Source of the DNA: a virus
Length of the DNA: 58,395 nt
Reading direction: 5' to 3' (one strand)
IMG/VR virus record: IMGVR_UViG_3300022896_000001
Coordinates: 1 to 58,395 of that record
Shown here: positions 23,491 through 32,155 of the stretch, piece after piece
Position numbering within the stretch: position 1 is the stretch's first letter
Layout: each line of letters begins with the position of its first letter
Notes under the pieces: model-generated
The model's input: only the letters and a program-made list of their open reading frames with translations
Databases searched by the model: none
What the model was told of the DNA's origin: nothing
Translations under genes and position numbers: made by a program

Positions 23491-24074
23491 CCACCCTCGG
23501 CCGTCACCCCGGCGTTGTGCGGGACAGTCCGGTCTTCGACCAGGCCTACGCCGACCTGCCCGGCGTCTCCCAGTCCGCGTTCGTCCGCTCGAACATTCCG
23601 GTGTGGGCGTGCGTCTCCGACCTCGCCGCGACCGGCACCGGTGTCGCCATCGGCACCTGGGTGTTCCTCCGCGCGGGAGACGTCGTCACGAGCCTGTCGT
23701 TCGTGGCGGGCAACACCGCGCTCGCGTCCGGCACTGCCGGGTGGCACGCGCTGTACGACTCGACCGGCGCGCTGCTGCGGCAGTCCGCCGCTCAGGGCGC
23801 GACGGCGTGGGCGGCGAACACCGCGAGGAAGCTCGCGCTGACCTCGCCGTACACGATCACCACGGACGGCTGGTACATCGTGGCCACGTCGACCACGGCA
23901 TCCACCGTCCAGACCCTCATCGGCTGCGCCCCGATCGTCACCGCCACCGGCGCGGCGTTCACCGGGTCGCTGCCGCTCGGGTTCACGTTCGGTTCCGCCA
24001 CCGGCGACGTCGCCCCGGCGACCACCGGCACGCGGACCGCCGTGGCGAAGTGCCCGCTGGCGCTCGTCAGCTGA
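23487..24074 (+). CDS. probable virion structural protein
   Basis: 195 residues, GTG start. Beta-rich, Thr/Ala/Gly-rich product (SDLAATGTGVAIGTWVFLRAGDVVTSLSFVAGNTAL; GWYIVATSTTASTVQTLIG) that looks like a jelly-roll or carbohydrate-binding-type sandwich. Between capsid and connector genes, so possibly a decoration or head fibre protein. Confidence 0.7.
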   Translation: MTTLGRHPGVVRDSPVFDQAYADLPGVSQSAFVRSNIPVWACVSDLAATGTGVAIGTWVFLRAGDVVTSLSFVAGNTALASGTAGWHALYDSTGALLRQSAAQGATAWAANTARKLALTSPYTITTDGWYIVATSTTASTVQTLIGCAPIVTATGAAFTGSLPLGFTFGSATGDVAPATTGTRTAVAKCPLALVS

Positions 24075-24087
24075 TCCCGCTCACCGC

Positions 24088-24125
24088 GTAGGGCCCGGCC
24101 GGACTACTCCCCGGTCGGGCCCTAC
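24088..24125 (+). terminator. hairpin within the head operon
   Basis: 15-bp stem with one mismatch (24088-24102 / 24111-24125), 8-nt loop. May lower expression of genes after the capsid and decoration genes. Confidence 0.72.
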
Positions 24126-24149
24126 GCGCTGCCCCTGGAAGGACCAGAT

Positions 24150-24491
24150 GTGACGACTTACGAACGTGTCGTCGACGGCAAGGTCGTCGAGCGCGTCACG
24201 CCGCTGGACGGAAGCCACGAGGACACCCGGATCGGCTGCCTGGTGCTCGAAGGCGGCAGCGACTGGCGAGTCGAGGGCAACCCGGTGGCCCCGCCGACGA
24301 CGCCCGAGGACAACCCGCCGCCCCAGGTGGACGGCACCCCGGAGAACACCCCCGGCGCGGGCAGCGCCACCGACGACGCCAGCGCGGCTGGCACGAGCAC
24401 GAGCGAGGGCACCGATGGCGCGGACCGCACTGACGGCGACGGAGCTGGCGACGACGGGGACAAGCCCCGCAGCGATCGACGTCGCCGCTGA
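24150..24491 (+). CDS. hypothetical acidic head-region protein
   Basis: 113 residues, GTG. Ordered first half (YERVVDGKVVERVTPLDGSHEDTRIGCLVLEGGSDWRVE), then disordered Pro/Thr/Asp/Gly-rich tail. The last 77 nt overlap the next gene in another frame. Unknown function. Confidence 0.65.
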   Translation: MTTYERVVDGKVVERVTPLDGSHEDTRIGCLVLEGGSDWRVEGNPVAPPTTPEDNPPPQVDGTPENTPGAGSATDDASAAGTSTSEGTDGADRTDGDGAGDDGDKPRSDRRRR

Positions 24492-24762
24492 GGTCACCGA
24501 CGGGAACTACTTCACCTACAAGGCCCACAGGTTCGTCTACGTGCTCAACGGCGACGACGCGGCGTTGACGGTGACGATCCCGACGCCCGGCACGATCGGC
24601 CGCGGCGCGCTGACCATCGCCGACACCGCGGTGACGATCCCCGCGGGTGAGTACCGGCTGATCCCGTTCGGGCTGGAGCACAAGCAGGCCGACAGCACCG
24701 TCCACGTCAACTACGCAGGCACCACCCCCGTCGGGGTCATGGTCGCCGTGCTCGACGCGTAG
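24415..24762 (+). CDS. probable head protein
   Basis: 115 residues; ATG inside the previous gene. Product VTDGNYFTYKAHRFVYVLNGDDAALTVTIPTP..., TIPAGEYRLIPFGLEHKQADSTVHVNYAG is a compact beta protein. This type recurs in the head-decoration region of actinophages. Exact role unknown. Confidence 0.7.
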   Translation: MARTALTATELATTGTSPAAIDVAAEVTDGNYFTYKAHRFVYVLNGDDAALTVTIPTPGTIGRGALTIADTAVTIPAGEYRLIPFGLEHKQADSTVHVNYAGTTPVGVMVAVLDA

Positions 24763-24771
24763 GAGGCGGCG

Positions 24772-25233
24772 ATGGGCAACGGTGTTTTCAACATCTCCAA
24801 GGGCCTCTGGCGCTACTACCTCGGCCTGCCCGCCACGAACGACGCGCTCGTGGTGGTGCTGCTGAAGAGCACGGGGCTCGTCGCGGACAGCGCGCTGGCC
24901 GACTACGACGACCTCACCGCGCTGCTCGCGGGGGCATCGGACGAGGCCGACTTCACCGGCTACGCCCGGAAGTCCATCACCTCCGGGATCACGATCACCG
25001 TGGACGACCCGAACGACCGGGTGGACGGCGACATCCCCGACCAGGTGTGGAGCACCGCGGGCGGCGCGACGAACAACACCCTCGGGAAGCTGATCGTCTG
25101 CTACGACCCGGACACCACCGGCGGCACCGACGCGGACCTGATCCCGTTGACGTTCCACGACTTCACCGCCACGACCGACGGCAACCCGCTCACCGCCCAG
25201 GTGGCCACAGCAGGCCTGGTCCGCGCGGCCTGA
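24772..25233 (+). CDS. probable virion structural protein
   Basis: 153 residues; ATG after GGAGGCGGCG. Beta-rich product (RYYLGLPATNDALVVVLLKSTGL; VDDPNDRVDGDIPDQVW). Similar small proteins of unknown function sit between capsid and connector genes in actinophages. Confidence 0.72.
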   Translation: MGNGVFNISKGLWRYYLGLPATNDALVVVLLKSTGLVADSALADYDDLTALLAGASDEADFTGYARKSITSGITITVDDPNDRVDGDIPDQVWSTAGGATNNTLGKLIVCYDPDTTGGTDADLIPLTFHDFTATTDGNPLTAQVATAGLVRAA

Positions 25234-25245
25234 TCGGGGGTCTCG

Positions 25246-26157
25246 GTGACCGACTACTCGATCTGGCCAGCGACCAGCGGGCCGGGCGCGTCCAGCGCGG
25301 ACAGCCCGGTGACGCTGGGCACCGAGTTCTACGTGACCAGCCCGGTGTGGCTGCTCGCCATCCGGTTCTGGCGTGCTGACACAGGCATCACCGGCGCGGT
25401 CGCCGGGCGGGTGTGGAAGGCCACCAACAGCACGTCCGGCACGGCGGTGTCCGGAGCGGACGCGGCGTTCTCGCTCAGTGGCACCGGATGGCAGCGCGCG
25501 AACGTCGCCGTTCCGGTGCCTCTGCTCCCGTCCAACAAGTACAAGGCCAGCTGCTTCTTCCCGTCCGGCTACTCGGCGACCGGCGCGTACTGGGCCAGCG
25601 GCGGCGGCGCGAGCGACATCGTCAACGGGCCGCTCGTCGCGCCGAACAAGAGCAATAGCGTCGGCGGCGACACGCAGGGCTGCTTCGGCTACGGCGCGTC
25701 CATCACCTACCCAGCCAACGGCTCCGGCTCCGGCGCTTGCTACTGGGTCGACGTCGTCGTCACCGACGTAGACCCGTTCGCCGGTCAGACGATCGTCCTC
25801 GGCCAAGCCATCGAGACCACCACCGCGGGCGCTGTCGCCCCGGCGCGCGCGGTGGTCCTCGGCCAGGCACTGGAGACCGACACGGCGCAGGCGATCACCG
25901 GCGCGCGCGCTGTGCTGCTCGGCCAGGCTCAGGAAGCGGACACCGCGACATCCTTCGCCGCGGCGCGGGCGGTGCTGCTGGGCCAAGCGGCCGAGACCAG
26001 CACCGGCCAGGCCGTCACCCCGGCTCGTTCCGTGCCGCTGGGGCAAGCGGTGGAGACCGACACCGCGCGGACCGTCCTGCCCGTGAGGGCCACCGTCGTG
26101 CCCGGCGTGCTCGCTGCCTCGTCGTCGGTCGCTCGCCTGTCCGCCACCAGCAGGTAA
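25246..26157 (+). CDS. DUF4082-like structural protein with five 20-residue repeats
   Basis: 303 residues, GTG. The first about 180 residues resemble DUF4082 (LGTEFYVTSPVWLLAIRFWRA, a wall-associated beta sandwich). Five tandem 20-residue repeats follow with consensus VxLGQAxETDTAxAxxxARA, then a short Ser/Arg tail. Probably a head fibre or decoration protein exposed on the virion. The repeats could form a stacked shaft. Confidence 0.75.
   Translation: MTDYSIWPATSGPGASSADSPVTLGTEFYVTSPVWLLAIRFWRADTGITGAVAGRVWKATNSTSGTAVSGADAAFSLSGTGWQRANVAVPVPLLPSNKYKASCFFPSGYSATGAYWASGGGASDIVNGPLVAPNKSNSVGGDTQGCFGYGASITYPANGSGSGACYWVDVVVTDVDPFAGQTIVLGQAIETTTAGAVAPARAVVLGQALETDTAQAITGARAVLLGQAQEADTATSFAAARAVLLGQAAETSTGQAVTPARSVPLGQAVETDTARTVLPVRATVVPGVLAASSSVARLSATSR
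25792..26091 (+). repeat. five 60-bp tandem repeats in the 25246-26157 gene
   Basis: Five consecutive 60-nt units each encode V/I-x-LGQA-x-ET/AD-TA...AR-A/S. DNA identity between units is moderate, with protein positions L, G, Q, A and E invariant, so the repeat is old and kept at protein level. Confidence 0.88.
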
Positions 26158-26167
26158 AGGGGGCCGC

Positions 26168-26845
26168 GTGACCAACGTCGACGTCGGCGACTACGCCACC
26201 ATCACGCTCACGGTCGACCCTGCCGACGCGACCACGGTCGCCGCGGCAACGGTCACGTCCCCGCTCGGGGTGGCATCGACCCCCACGACCACCCCGAGCG
26301 GGGACTTCAAGACCTGGACCGCAGTCATCCCCATCACCCTGCCCGGCATCTGGAACGTCCGCTGGGTCGTCACCGGCGTCGGCGCGGGTGCCGAGCAGTC
26401 CGCGATCATCGCGTCGCCCACGAACCCCATCGCCACCGGCCAGCGGATCTACGCCACCACCGTGGACCTCGCGAACCACCTGCACGGCCCACCACCAGCC
26501 GACGCGCAGCGGAAGTTGGCGCGGGCGTCGCGCCGGATCGGGAACTTGATCCGGACCGCGGTGTACGACGCCGACTCGGTCACCGGGATGCCGACCGACG
26601 CGACGATCCTCGCCGCGGTGCGGGACGCGACGTGCGCGCTGGTCGAGTGGTGGGGCGAGACCGGCGACGAGACCGGAGCGGCTGCCCAGATGCAGTCGGT
26701 GTCCATCGGCTCGGTCAGCCTCGGCCGCGGCTACAGCGGTGCCGGGTCCGCCACGGGCGCCGACCAGACGATGTCGGCCGAGGCGATCGAGTTCCTCCGG
26801 GACGCCGGGCTGATCTCCACCGACGTGTACAGCGCTGGCTACTGA
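26168..26845 (+). CDS. head-tail connector with N-terminal Ig-like domain
   Basis: 225 residues, GTG. Residues 1-90 form a beta domain (DVGDYATITLTVDPADATTV ... WTAVIPITLPGIWNVRW). Residues about 100-225 form the helical connector (VDLANHLHGPPPADAQRKLARASRRIGNLI...), matching the gp6/gp15-type head-completion proteins. Next gene is the stopper, the usual order. Confidence 0.78.
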   Translation: MTNVDVGDYATITLTVDPADATTVAAATVTSPLGVASTPTTTPSGDFKTWTAVIPITLPGIWNVRWVVTGVGAGAEQSAIIASPTNPIATGQRIYATTVDLANHLHGPPPADAQRKLARASRRIGNLIRTAVYDADSVTGMPTDATILAAVRDATCALVEWWGETGDETGAAAQMQSVSIGSVSLGRGYSGAGSATGADQTMSAEAIEFLRDAGLISTDVYSAGY

Positions 26846-26854
26846 GGAGGCGCT

Positions 26855-27169
26855 GTGGGCTCGATCCCTGGGTACCTCCTGCGCCACACCGCGACCATCG
26901 AGCCCTACCTCGGCGCGGGAGCGCACGGGGACCTCTTCGGTCCGCCGGTCACGGTGGCGTGCTTCGCCGACGACAAGCGCCGGCGGGTCCGCTCAGCGGG
27001 CGGTGACGAGGTCATCTCCGAAACCACCCTCTACTGCCGCCTCGACACCGACGCCCCGGCCGGGTCGCGAGTCGCGGTCAACGGCCGCACCACCCACGTC
27101 ATCCAGGCCCTGCGGCGCGACGGCGGCGGCCTCCCCACTCCGGACCACCTGGAGGTGGTGCTGCAGTGA
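26855..27169 (+). CDS. head-tail stopper-like protein
   Basis: 104 residues, GTG. Small beta protein (LLRHTATIEPYLGAGAHGDLFGPPVTVACFADDKRRRVRS; GRTTHVIQALRRDGGGLPTPDHLEVVL), fitting head-tail stopper/adaptor proteins by position and pattern. Confidence 0.75.
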   Translation: MGSIPGYLLRHTATIEPYLGAGAHGDLFGPPVTVACFADDKRRRVRSAGGDEVISETTLYCRLDTDAPAGSRVAVNGRTTHVIQALRRDGGGLPTPDHLEVVLQ

Positions 27170-27513
27170 AGCGCGTCAAGACCACCATGTCGTTCACCGC
27201 AGCCACCGCCAAGGCGCGAGCGGGCGCAGCCCGCGGGCTCGGCTTGGCGATGGAGCACCTGCTCACCGAATCCCGCAAGCAGGTGCCGCTGGAGGAAGGC
27301 ACGCTCGAACGCTCCGGAGCGGCCATCACCGACGCCGACGCGCTCCGCGGCGCGGTCTCCTACGACACCAAGTACGCCGTGCGCCAGCACGAGGAACTCG
27401 ACTGGCGGCACGACGAGGGCCGCAAGGCGAAGTACCTCGAAGACCCCTTGAACCAAGAGGGCGCGACGATGCTCGCGCTGGTGGCCGCCCAGACCAGGCG
27501 GGCACTGCGGTGA
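27166..27513 (+). CDS. HK97 gp10-like tail completion protein
   Basis: 115 residues; GTG in a GTGA overlap with the previous gene. Contains ESRKQVPLEEGTLERSGAAITD and SYDTKYAVRQHEELDWRHDEGRKAKYLEDPL, the hallmark pattern of gp10/minor-capsid-type head-tail joining proteins. Confidence 0.83.
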   Translation: MKRVKTTMSFTAATAKARAGAARGLGLAMEHLLTESRKQVPLEEGTLERSGAAITDADALRGAVSYDTKYAVRQHEELDWRHDEGRKAKYLEDPLNQEGATMLALVAAQTRRALR

Positions 27514-27935
27514 CCCTCCTCGAAGAACTGGCGCTGCTGCTGGAAGAACTCGGGCTCGGCACGTACAAGCCTGACGACGTCAACGGCACGATCTTCTTCC
27601 CTGCCCTGCCCGACAGCCCGGACACGTGCATGGCGATCGCACGCTACGGCGGCACCGAGTCATCCAGCCGCGACCCGTTCGACGAGCCCCGCATCCAGAC
27701 CCGCCACCGCGGCACCGCCACGGACGCCCGGTCCGCCGAGGCGTCCGCGCAAGCCACCTACGACGCGCTGCACGGCCTCGGCATGCGCACGTTGGCGGGC
27801 GGCACCGAGTTGCAGCTGGCGATCGGCATCGGCTCCGGCCCGGAGTACATGGGCCGCGACGAGAACCGGCGCCACGAGTACGTCACGAACTTCCGCGTCG
27901 AGGTGCAGCGCCCGCTGCTCTCCCGCCCCCAGTGA
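27510..27935 (+). CDS. tail terminator-like protein
   Basis: 141 residues, GTG coupled to the previous stop. Pattern LLEELALLLEELGLG ... IFFPALPDSPDTCMAIARYGG ... IQTRHRG ... ATYDALHGL fits the DUF3168/minor capsid class that caps the tail tube. Confidence 0.8.
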   Translation: MTLLEELALLLEELGLGTYKPDDVNGTIFFPALPDSPDTCMAIARYGGTESSSRDPFDEPRIQTRHRGTATDARSAEASAQATYDALHGLGMRTLAGGTELQLAIGIGSGPEYMGRDENRRHEYVTNFRVEVQRPLLSRPQ

Positions 27936-27950
27936 GAGAGGGACATCCCC

Positions 27951-28403
27951 ATGGTCATGGTGAAGGTCAACGCGCGCGACCAGGTCGTCCAGGTCGCCGA
28001 AGCCGACGGCACCACGTGGACCGAGATCGGCAACCTCGCGACGATCGGGTTCAACCCCGGCGAGAACGAGGAGACCGTCGACACCACGGTGATGGAGTCC
28101 GACGGCAACTACGAGGAAGAGGTCATGCAGCGCGGCAAGTCGCTGAGCCTCGAAGGCATGAAGACCAAGGACCGCACCACCGGCGCGAAGGACCCCGGCC
28201 AGGCGCGCTGTGAGGTCCTCGGCGTTGCAAAGGGCTACGACTCGCTCGGGAAGATCCGGTTCCGGGACGTCATGGACGCCGACTGGGAGATCTGGAACGC
28301 CACCTTCAAGCTCGGCGAGCAGGGCGGCGGCACCAACGACAAGTCCGCGTGGGCCTGCACCGTGACCCGCTCCGGCCCGTCGACCACTGCGGCGGTGGCG
28401 TAG
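27951..28403 (+). CDS. major tail protein
   Basis: 150 residues; ATG after GAGAGGGACATCCCC. Beta-rich tube protein (WTEIGNLATIGFNPGENEETVDTTVMESDGNYEEEV; FRDVMDADWEIWNATFKLGEQ). Lies just upstream of the tail chaperone pair. Short for the class, so it probably lacks an Ig-like decoration domain. Confidence 0.82.
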   Translation: MVMVKVNARDQVVQVAEADGTTWTEIGNLATIGFNPGENEETVDTTVMESDGNYEEEVMQRGKSLSLEGMKTKDRTTGAKDPGQARCEVLGVAKGYDSLGKIRFRDVMDADWEIWNATFKLGEQGGGTNDKSAWACTVTRSGPSTTAAVA

Positions 28404-28924
28404 TGGCAGGGGTCGACGAGCAGGACATCGCGGTCGACTTCGACGAGGCGTGGGACGAGGAAGACGCGAAGGCCCCGGTCATCAGGATCAAGGGCGAGCT
28501 CATCCGACTGCCGCACGCGATGCCCGCCAAGCTCGTGCTGTTCGTGACCAGAGCGAAGGCCGGAGCCGAGGAAGCGAAGCGCGACAACAGGACCACCAAG
28601 AGGGCGAAGGCTGCCGTTGAGGACCCGAAGCGTGAGGTCAAGGTCACCGAGATCGTGGACCTCGCCGGGATGCTGATCGGCCGGGAGCGGGTCCAGGGCT
28701 ACATCGACGGCGGCATGTCGTTCGAGCGGGTCGGCGAGATCATGCGTCGCTGCATGGCCGTCTACCGCAAGGACAAGAGCGACGACGAGGACGGCCAGGG
28801 GGAAGCGAAGGCCCCGAAGGAGGAGACGGGGACCACCTCCTCCGGCTCGTCCTCAAGTACTGGGGCCTCCTCGTCGCCGACTGGCGCCGCGAGTACCACG
28901 GAGCCGATCTCCACGCCGAGCTGA
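28403..28924 (+). CDS. tail assembly chaperone, unshifted product (gpG-like)
   Basis: 173 residues, GTG. Acidic N-terminus and helical core (GELIRLPHAMPAKLVLFVTRAKAGAEE; VTEIVDLAGMLIGRERVQGYI) with a Ser/Thr-rich tail. Overlaps the -1 frame extension at 28636-29073. Position between major tail protein and tape measure identifies it. Confidence 0.8.
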   Translation: MAGVDEQDIAVDFDEAWDEEDAKAPVIRIKGELIRLPHAMPAKLVLFVTRAKAGAEEAKRDNRTTKRAKAAVEDPKREVKVTEIVDLAGMLIGRERVQGYIDGGMSFERVGEIMRRCMAVYRKDKSDDEDGQGEAKAPKEETGTTSSGSSSSTGASSSPTGAASTTEPISTPS

Positions 28925-29073
28925 ACAACGGTCTGAGCTGGACCCGCTTCCGGTTCTACCTCACAGGCCTCTCCGACCAGTCCCGATGGCGGGCGATCGC
29001 CAGCAAGGAACCCGTCGTCCTGTCCGGCCAAGCCGGACGTGACGCGCTGCGCGCCTACACGAGAGGCGGGTGA
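28403..29073 (+). CDS. tail assembly chaperone, -1 frameshift product (gpGT-like)
   Basis: The -1 frame is open from 28636 to the TGA at 29071-29073 and has no good start of its own. From about 28815 it encodes a convincing chaperone half (GDGDHLLRLVLKYWGLLVAD; LNNGLSWTRFRFYLTGLSD; RAYTRGG). A -1 shift in 28636-28822 would join it to gpG. The best candidate slip site is GGGGGAA at 28798-28804 (frame caG GGG GAA), which is not a perfect X-XXY-YYZ heptamer. Confidence 0.72.
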
Positions 29074-29079
29074 GCGGTC

Positions 29080-32000
29080 ATGGACGTCGGTGAGCTCGTC
29101 GGCTACATGCAGATCAAGGACGACGACTGGAAGGGCGGACTCGCCAGCGCCGACCGGGCGATGTCCAGCTTCACCAGCTCGGTGGACAGCGATCTGGACG
29201 ACCTGGAGCAGTCGTTCCGGCGCGCTGACAAGGAAATGCTCGACGACATGGAACGCGCGTTCCAGGAGTTGGACAACGTCGTCGAGGAAGCGTTCCGCGA
29301 AGCCGAGGCCGCCGCCGAGCAAGGCAGCAAGAAGGTCGGCAAGCAGCTCGAACAGGGCATCGACGGCGGCATGGACGGCGCCAAGCAGGCCGCGCGCCGC
29401 GGCGGCGAAGGCGCGGGCGCGGAGTTCGGCGGCGGCATGGGCCACGCCGGCGGTGCTGGTGCTGAGGCCGCGGGCATGGACATGATGGGTGCCCTCAAGG
29501 GCCTGGGGTGGGCCGCGGTCGGTGCCGCGATCGGCGCGGTCCTGATGGACGGGTTCACCCAGGCGCTCGACGCGGACAAGGCCAACGCGAAGCTGTCCGC
29601 CCAGCTCGGTGCCACGCCGGAGATGGCTGCGGACTTCGGCGGCATCGCCGGGCGCCTGTACGCGGACGCCTACGGGGAGAACATCTCCGACATCAACACC
29701 GCGCTCAAGGCGGTGTGGCAGTCCGGGCTGGTCCCGGAGGACGAGTCCGTCGAGGCCATCCAGCACATCACGGCGACCGCGATGGACTTCGCCTCGGCGA
29801 TGGACCAGGACGTAGAGAAGGCGGTCCGCGCCGCCGCGAAGATGATCAAAACCGGGTTGGCCGAGAACGGTGACGAGGCCTTCGACATCCTCACCCGCGG
29901 CATGCAGCAGGGCGCCAACGACGCCGACGACCTGCTCGACACCTTCGCCGAGTACCCGACCATGTTCCGCGACCTCGGCCTCGACGGCGAGACCGCGATG
30001 GGCATGCTGTCGCAGGGCCTGCGCGCCGGTGCGCGCGACGCGGACACCGTGGCGGACGCGCTCAAGGAGTTCGCGATCCGCGCCCAGGACGGTTCCAAGA
30101 CGTCCGCTGAGGGCTTCAAAGCCATCGGGATGTCCGCCGAGGAGATGACCGCGAAGGTCGCCCGCGGCGGCCCGGAAGCGGCCGAGGCGCTGGACCAGGT
30201 GCTCGACGGCCTTCGCGCCATGGAAGACCCGGTCGCACGCAACGCCGCCGCCGTCGCGCTGTTCGGTACCAAGGCCGAGGACCTCGGTGACGCGCTGTTC
30301 TCGATCGACCCGTCGACCGCAGTCGCGGCCCTCGGCAACGTCGAGGGCGCCGCAGCGAGAATGGGCGACACCCTGCACGACAACGCCTCCAGCAAGATCG
30401 AGGCGTTCAAGCGCGGCATGCAGCAGGGCTTGGTCGACTTCATCGGCGGCCAGGTGCTGCCCGTGCTGGAAGACCTGATCGACGGGCTCCAACTGTCCGG
30501 CGCAGGCGAGGCGCTCGGCGCGATCGTCGGCAAGATCCGCGAGTTCATCGGCGGCATCGTCGATGACATCCGCACCTGGGTGTCCACCCACCAGGAGCAG
30601 ATCGACCAGATCGTCGCGCAGGCGCAGAAGCTCAAGGACCGGGTCGTCGCCTACTACTCCGAGCTGGTCGACTTCGTATCGCAGCTGTGGGAGAGCGGCG
30701 GCTCCGACTGGCTCGACACGGTCGCCAACCACGTCGAGGGCCTGCTCAAGATCGTCAACGGCCTGGTCGGCTCCGTGATGGGCCTGTTCCGATATTTCCA
30801 AGGGGTCTTGCACGGCGACTTCGGCGAGATGTGGGAGGGCCTGAAGCAGATCGCGCGCAGCGGCGGCGAGTTCCTCGTCGGCCTGGTCGACGTTCTCGTA
30901 GGCAACATCGTCGAGGCCTTCGGCGGCAACTGGCAGTCCATTAAGGACGGTGCGCGCGACGCCTGGGAGGCCGTGCTCGGGTTCTTCCGCGGCGCCGGCG
31001 AGAAGGCCATGGCTGCGCTGGCGTGGGTGCAGGCGCTCCCCGGCAAGTTCGCGGAGTGGTTCGGCCAGGCGAAGGACTGGGCGGCCCGGAAGCTCGACGA
31101 GCTGGTCGTCTGGATCGGCGAGCTGCCAGCGAAGATCCTCGAGAAGCTGGCCAGCCTCGGCGCGATGGTCGGCGAGGCGTTCAGCGCGGCACTGACGGCG
31201 GCGAAGTGGGTGGTGACCGAAGGCGTCCAGTGGGTGATCGCCGAGTTCATCGCGCTGCCGTTCCAGATCGTCGCGGGCGTTCAAGCGCTGGGCGGGCTGC
31301 TCAGCCAGTGGATGTCGGACGCCTGGGACTGGGTGGTGGCGACCGCGTCCGCGAAGATCGACGAGTTCCTGGCGTGGGCGGCAGCGCTGCCGGGCCGCAT
31401 CATCGACTCGGTGTCGGAGTTCGGCGCCATGGCCGGCCAGTGGGCGTCCGACTCGTGGCAGACGGCGAAGGACTGGGCCGAGCAGAAGGGCTCCGAGTTC
31501 GTCGTCTGGGCGGCTGGCTTGCCCGGCCGGCTCATCAACGCGGTGTCCGAACTCAACGACCGGGTCGGCCGGTGGGCTCGCGACGCGTGGCAGAACGCCA
31601 AGGACGGAGCCGTCGAGAAGGGTGGCGAGCTGGTCGACTGGGCCCAGGGCTTGCCCGGCCGGATCGTGTCGGCCATCGGCGACCTCAGCGGCAAGCTTCT
31701 GCAGGCGGGCAAGGACATCATCAACGGCTTGCTCAACGGCATCAAGCAGGCCGCCCAGGGCGTGTTCGACTACGTCGGCGGGATCGCGGACAAGATCGCC
31801 GCGCTCAAGGGGCCGCTTCCCTACGACCGGAAGCTCCTGATCCCCGCCGGGCAGGCGATCATGCAAGGCCTGCTCGGCGGCCTCAAGAGCCAGGAGACCG
31901 AGCTGTTCGGCTGGGTGTCGAAGCTCGGCGACCGGCTCAGCGTGGCCGGTTCGATGACCGCGACCCTCACTCCACCCGCGGTCGACATCACCAAGCCCGA

Positions 32001-32154
32001 CGGCGCGACCTCGAAGCCGTGGACCGGTTGGCCAGGCGACGACCCGCGCGGCGGCGCGCTGACCATCGGCACCTTCAACGCCTACAACAGCGCGTCGCCG
32101 AGCGAGGTCAGCGAAGAGCTGCTCTGGCACTCGAAGTCCACCAAGGGGGTCTGA
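29080..32154 (+). CDS. tape measure protein
   Basis: 1024 residues; ATG seven bases after the frameshift product. Helical N-terminus with Gly-rich segment, a hydrophobic stretch (LKGLGWAAVGAAIGAVLMDGF, about 138-160), then long helical repeats with regularly spaced Trp (SQWMSDAWDWVVATASAKIDE; AGQWASDSWQTAKDWAEQK; GRWARDAWQNAKDGAVEKG). Sets tail length: at about 0.15 nm per residue, a tail near 150 nm. Longest gene in the window; confirms siphovirus morphology. Confidence 0.95.
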   Translation: MDVGELVGYMQIKDDDWKGGLASADRAMSSFTSSVDSDLDDLEQSFRRADKEMLDDMERAFQELDNVVEEAFREAEAAAEQGSKKVGKQLEQGIDGGMDGAKQAARRGGEGAGAEFGGGMGHAGGAGAEAAGMDMMGALKGLGWAAVGAAIGAVLMDGFTQALDADKANAKLSAQLGATPEMAADFGGIAGRLYADAYGENISDINTALKAVWQSGLVPEDESVEAIQHITATAMDFASAMDQDVEKAVRAAAKMIKTGLAENGDEAFDILTRGMQQGANDADDLLDTFAEYPTMFRDLGLDGETAMGMLSQGLRAGARDADTVADALKEFAIRAQDGSKTSAEGFKAIGMSAEEMTAKVARGGPEAAEALDQVLDGLRAMEDPVARNAAAVALFGTKAEDLGDALFSIDPSTAVAALGNVEGAAARMGDTLHDNASSKIEAFKRGMQQGLVDFIGGQVLPVLEDLIDGLQLSGAGEALGAIVGKIREFIGGIVDDIRTWVSTHQEQIDQIVAQAQKLKDRVVAYYSELVDFVSQLWESGGSDWLDTVANHVEGLLKIVNGLVGSVMGLFRYFQGVLHGDFGEMWEGLKQIARSGGEFLVGLVDVLVGNIVEAFGGNWQSIKDGARDAWEAVLGFFRGAGEKAMAALAWVQALPGKFAEWFGQAKDWAARKLDELVVWIGELPAKILEKLASLGAMVGEAFSAALTAAKWVVTEGVQWVIAEFIALPFQIVAGVQALGGLLSQWMSDAWDWVVATASAKIDEFLAWAAALPGRIIDSVSEFGAMAGQWASDSWQTAKDWAEQKGSEFVVWAAGLPGRLINAVSELNDRVGRWARDAWQNAKDGAVEKGGELVDWAQGLPGRIVSAIGDLSGKLLQAGKDIINGLLNGIKQAAQGVFDYVGGIADKIAALKGPLPYDRKLLIPAGQAIMQGLLGGLKSQETELFGWVSKLGDRLSVAGSMTATLTPPAVDITKPDGATSKPWTGWPGDDPRGGALTIGTFNAYNSASPSEVSEELLWHSKSTKGV

Positions 32155-32155
32155 C

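Noticed and set aside
25792-26091. CRISPR-like array
   Set aside because: The 60-bp units are contiguous and coding with no spacers; they are protein repeats.
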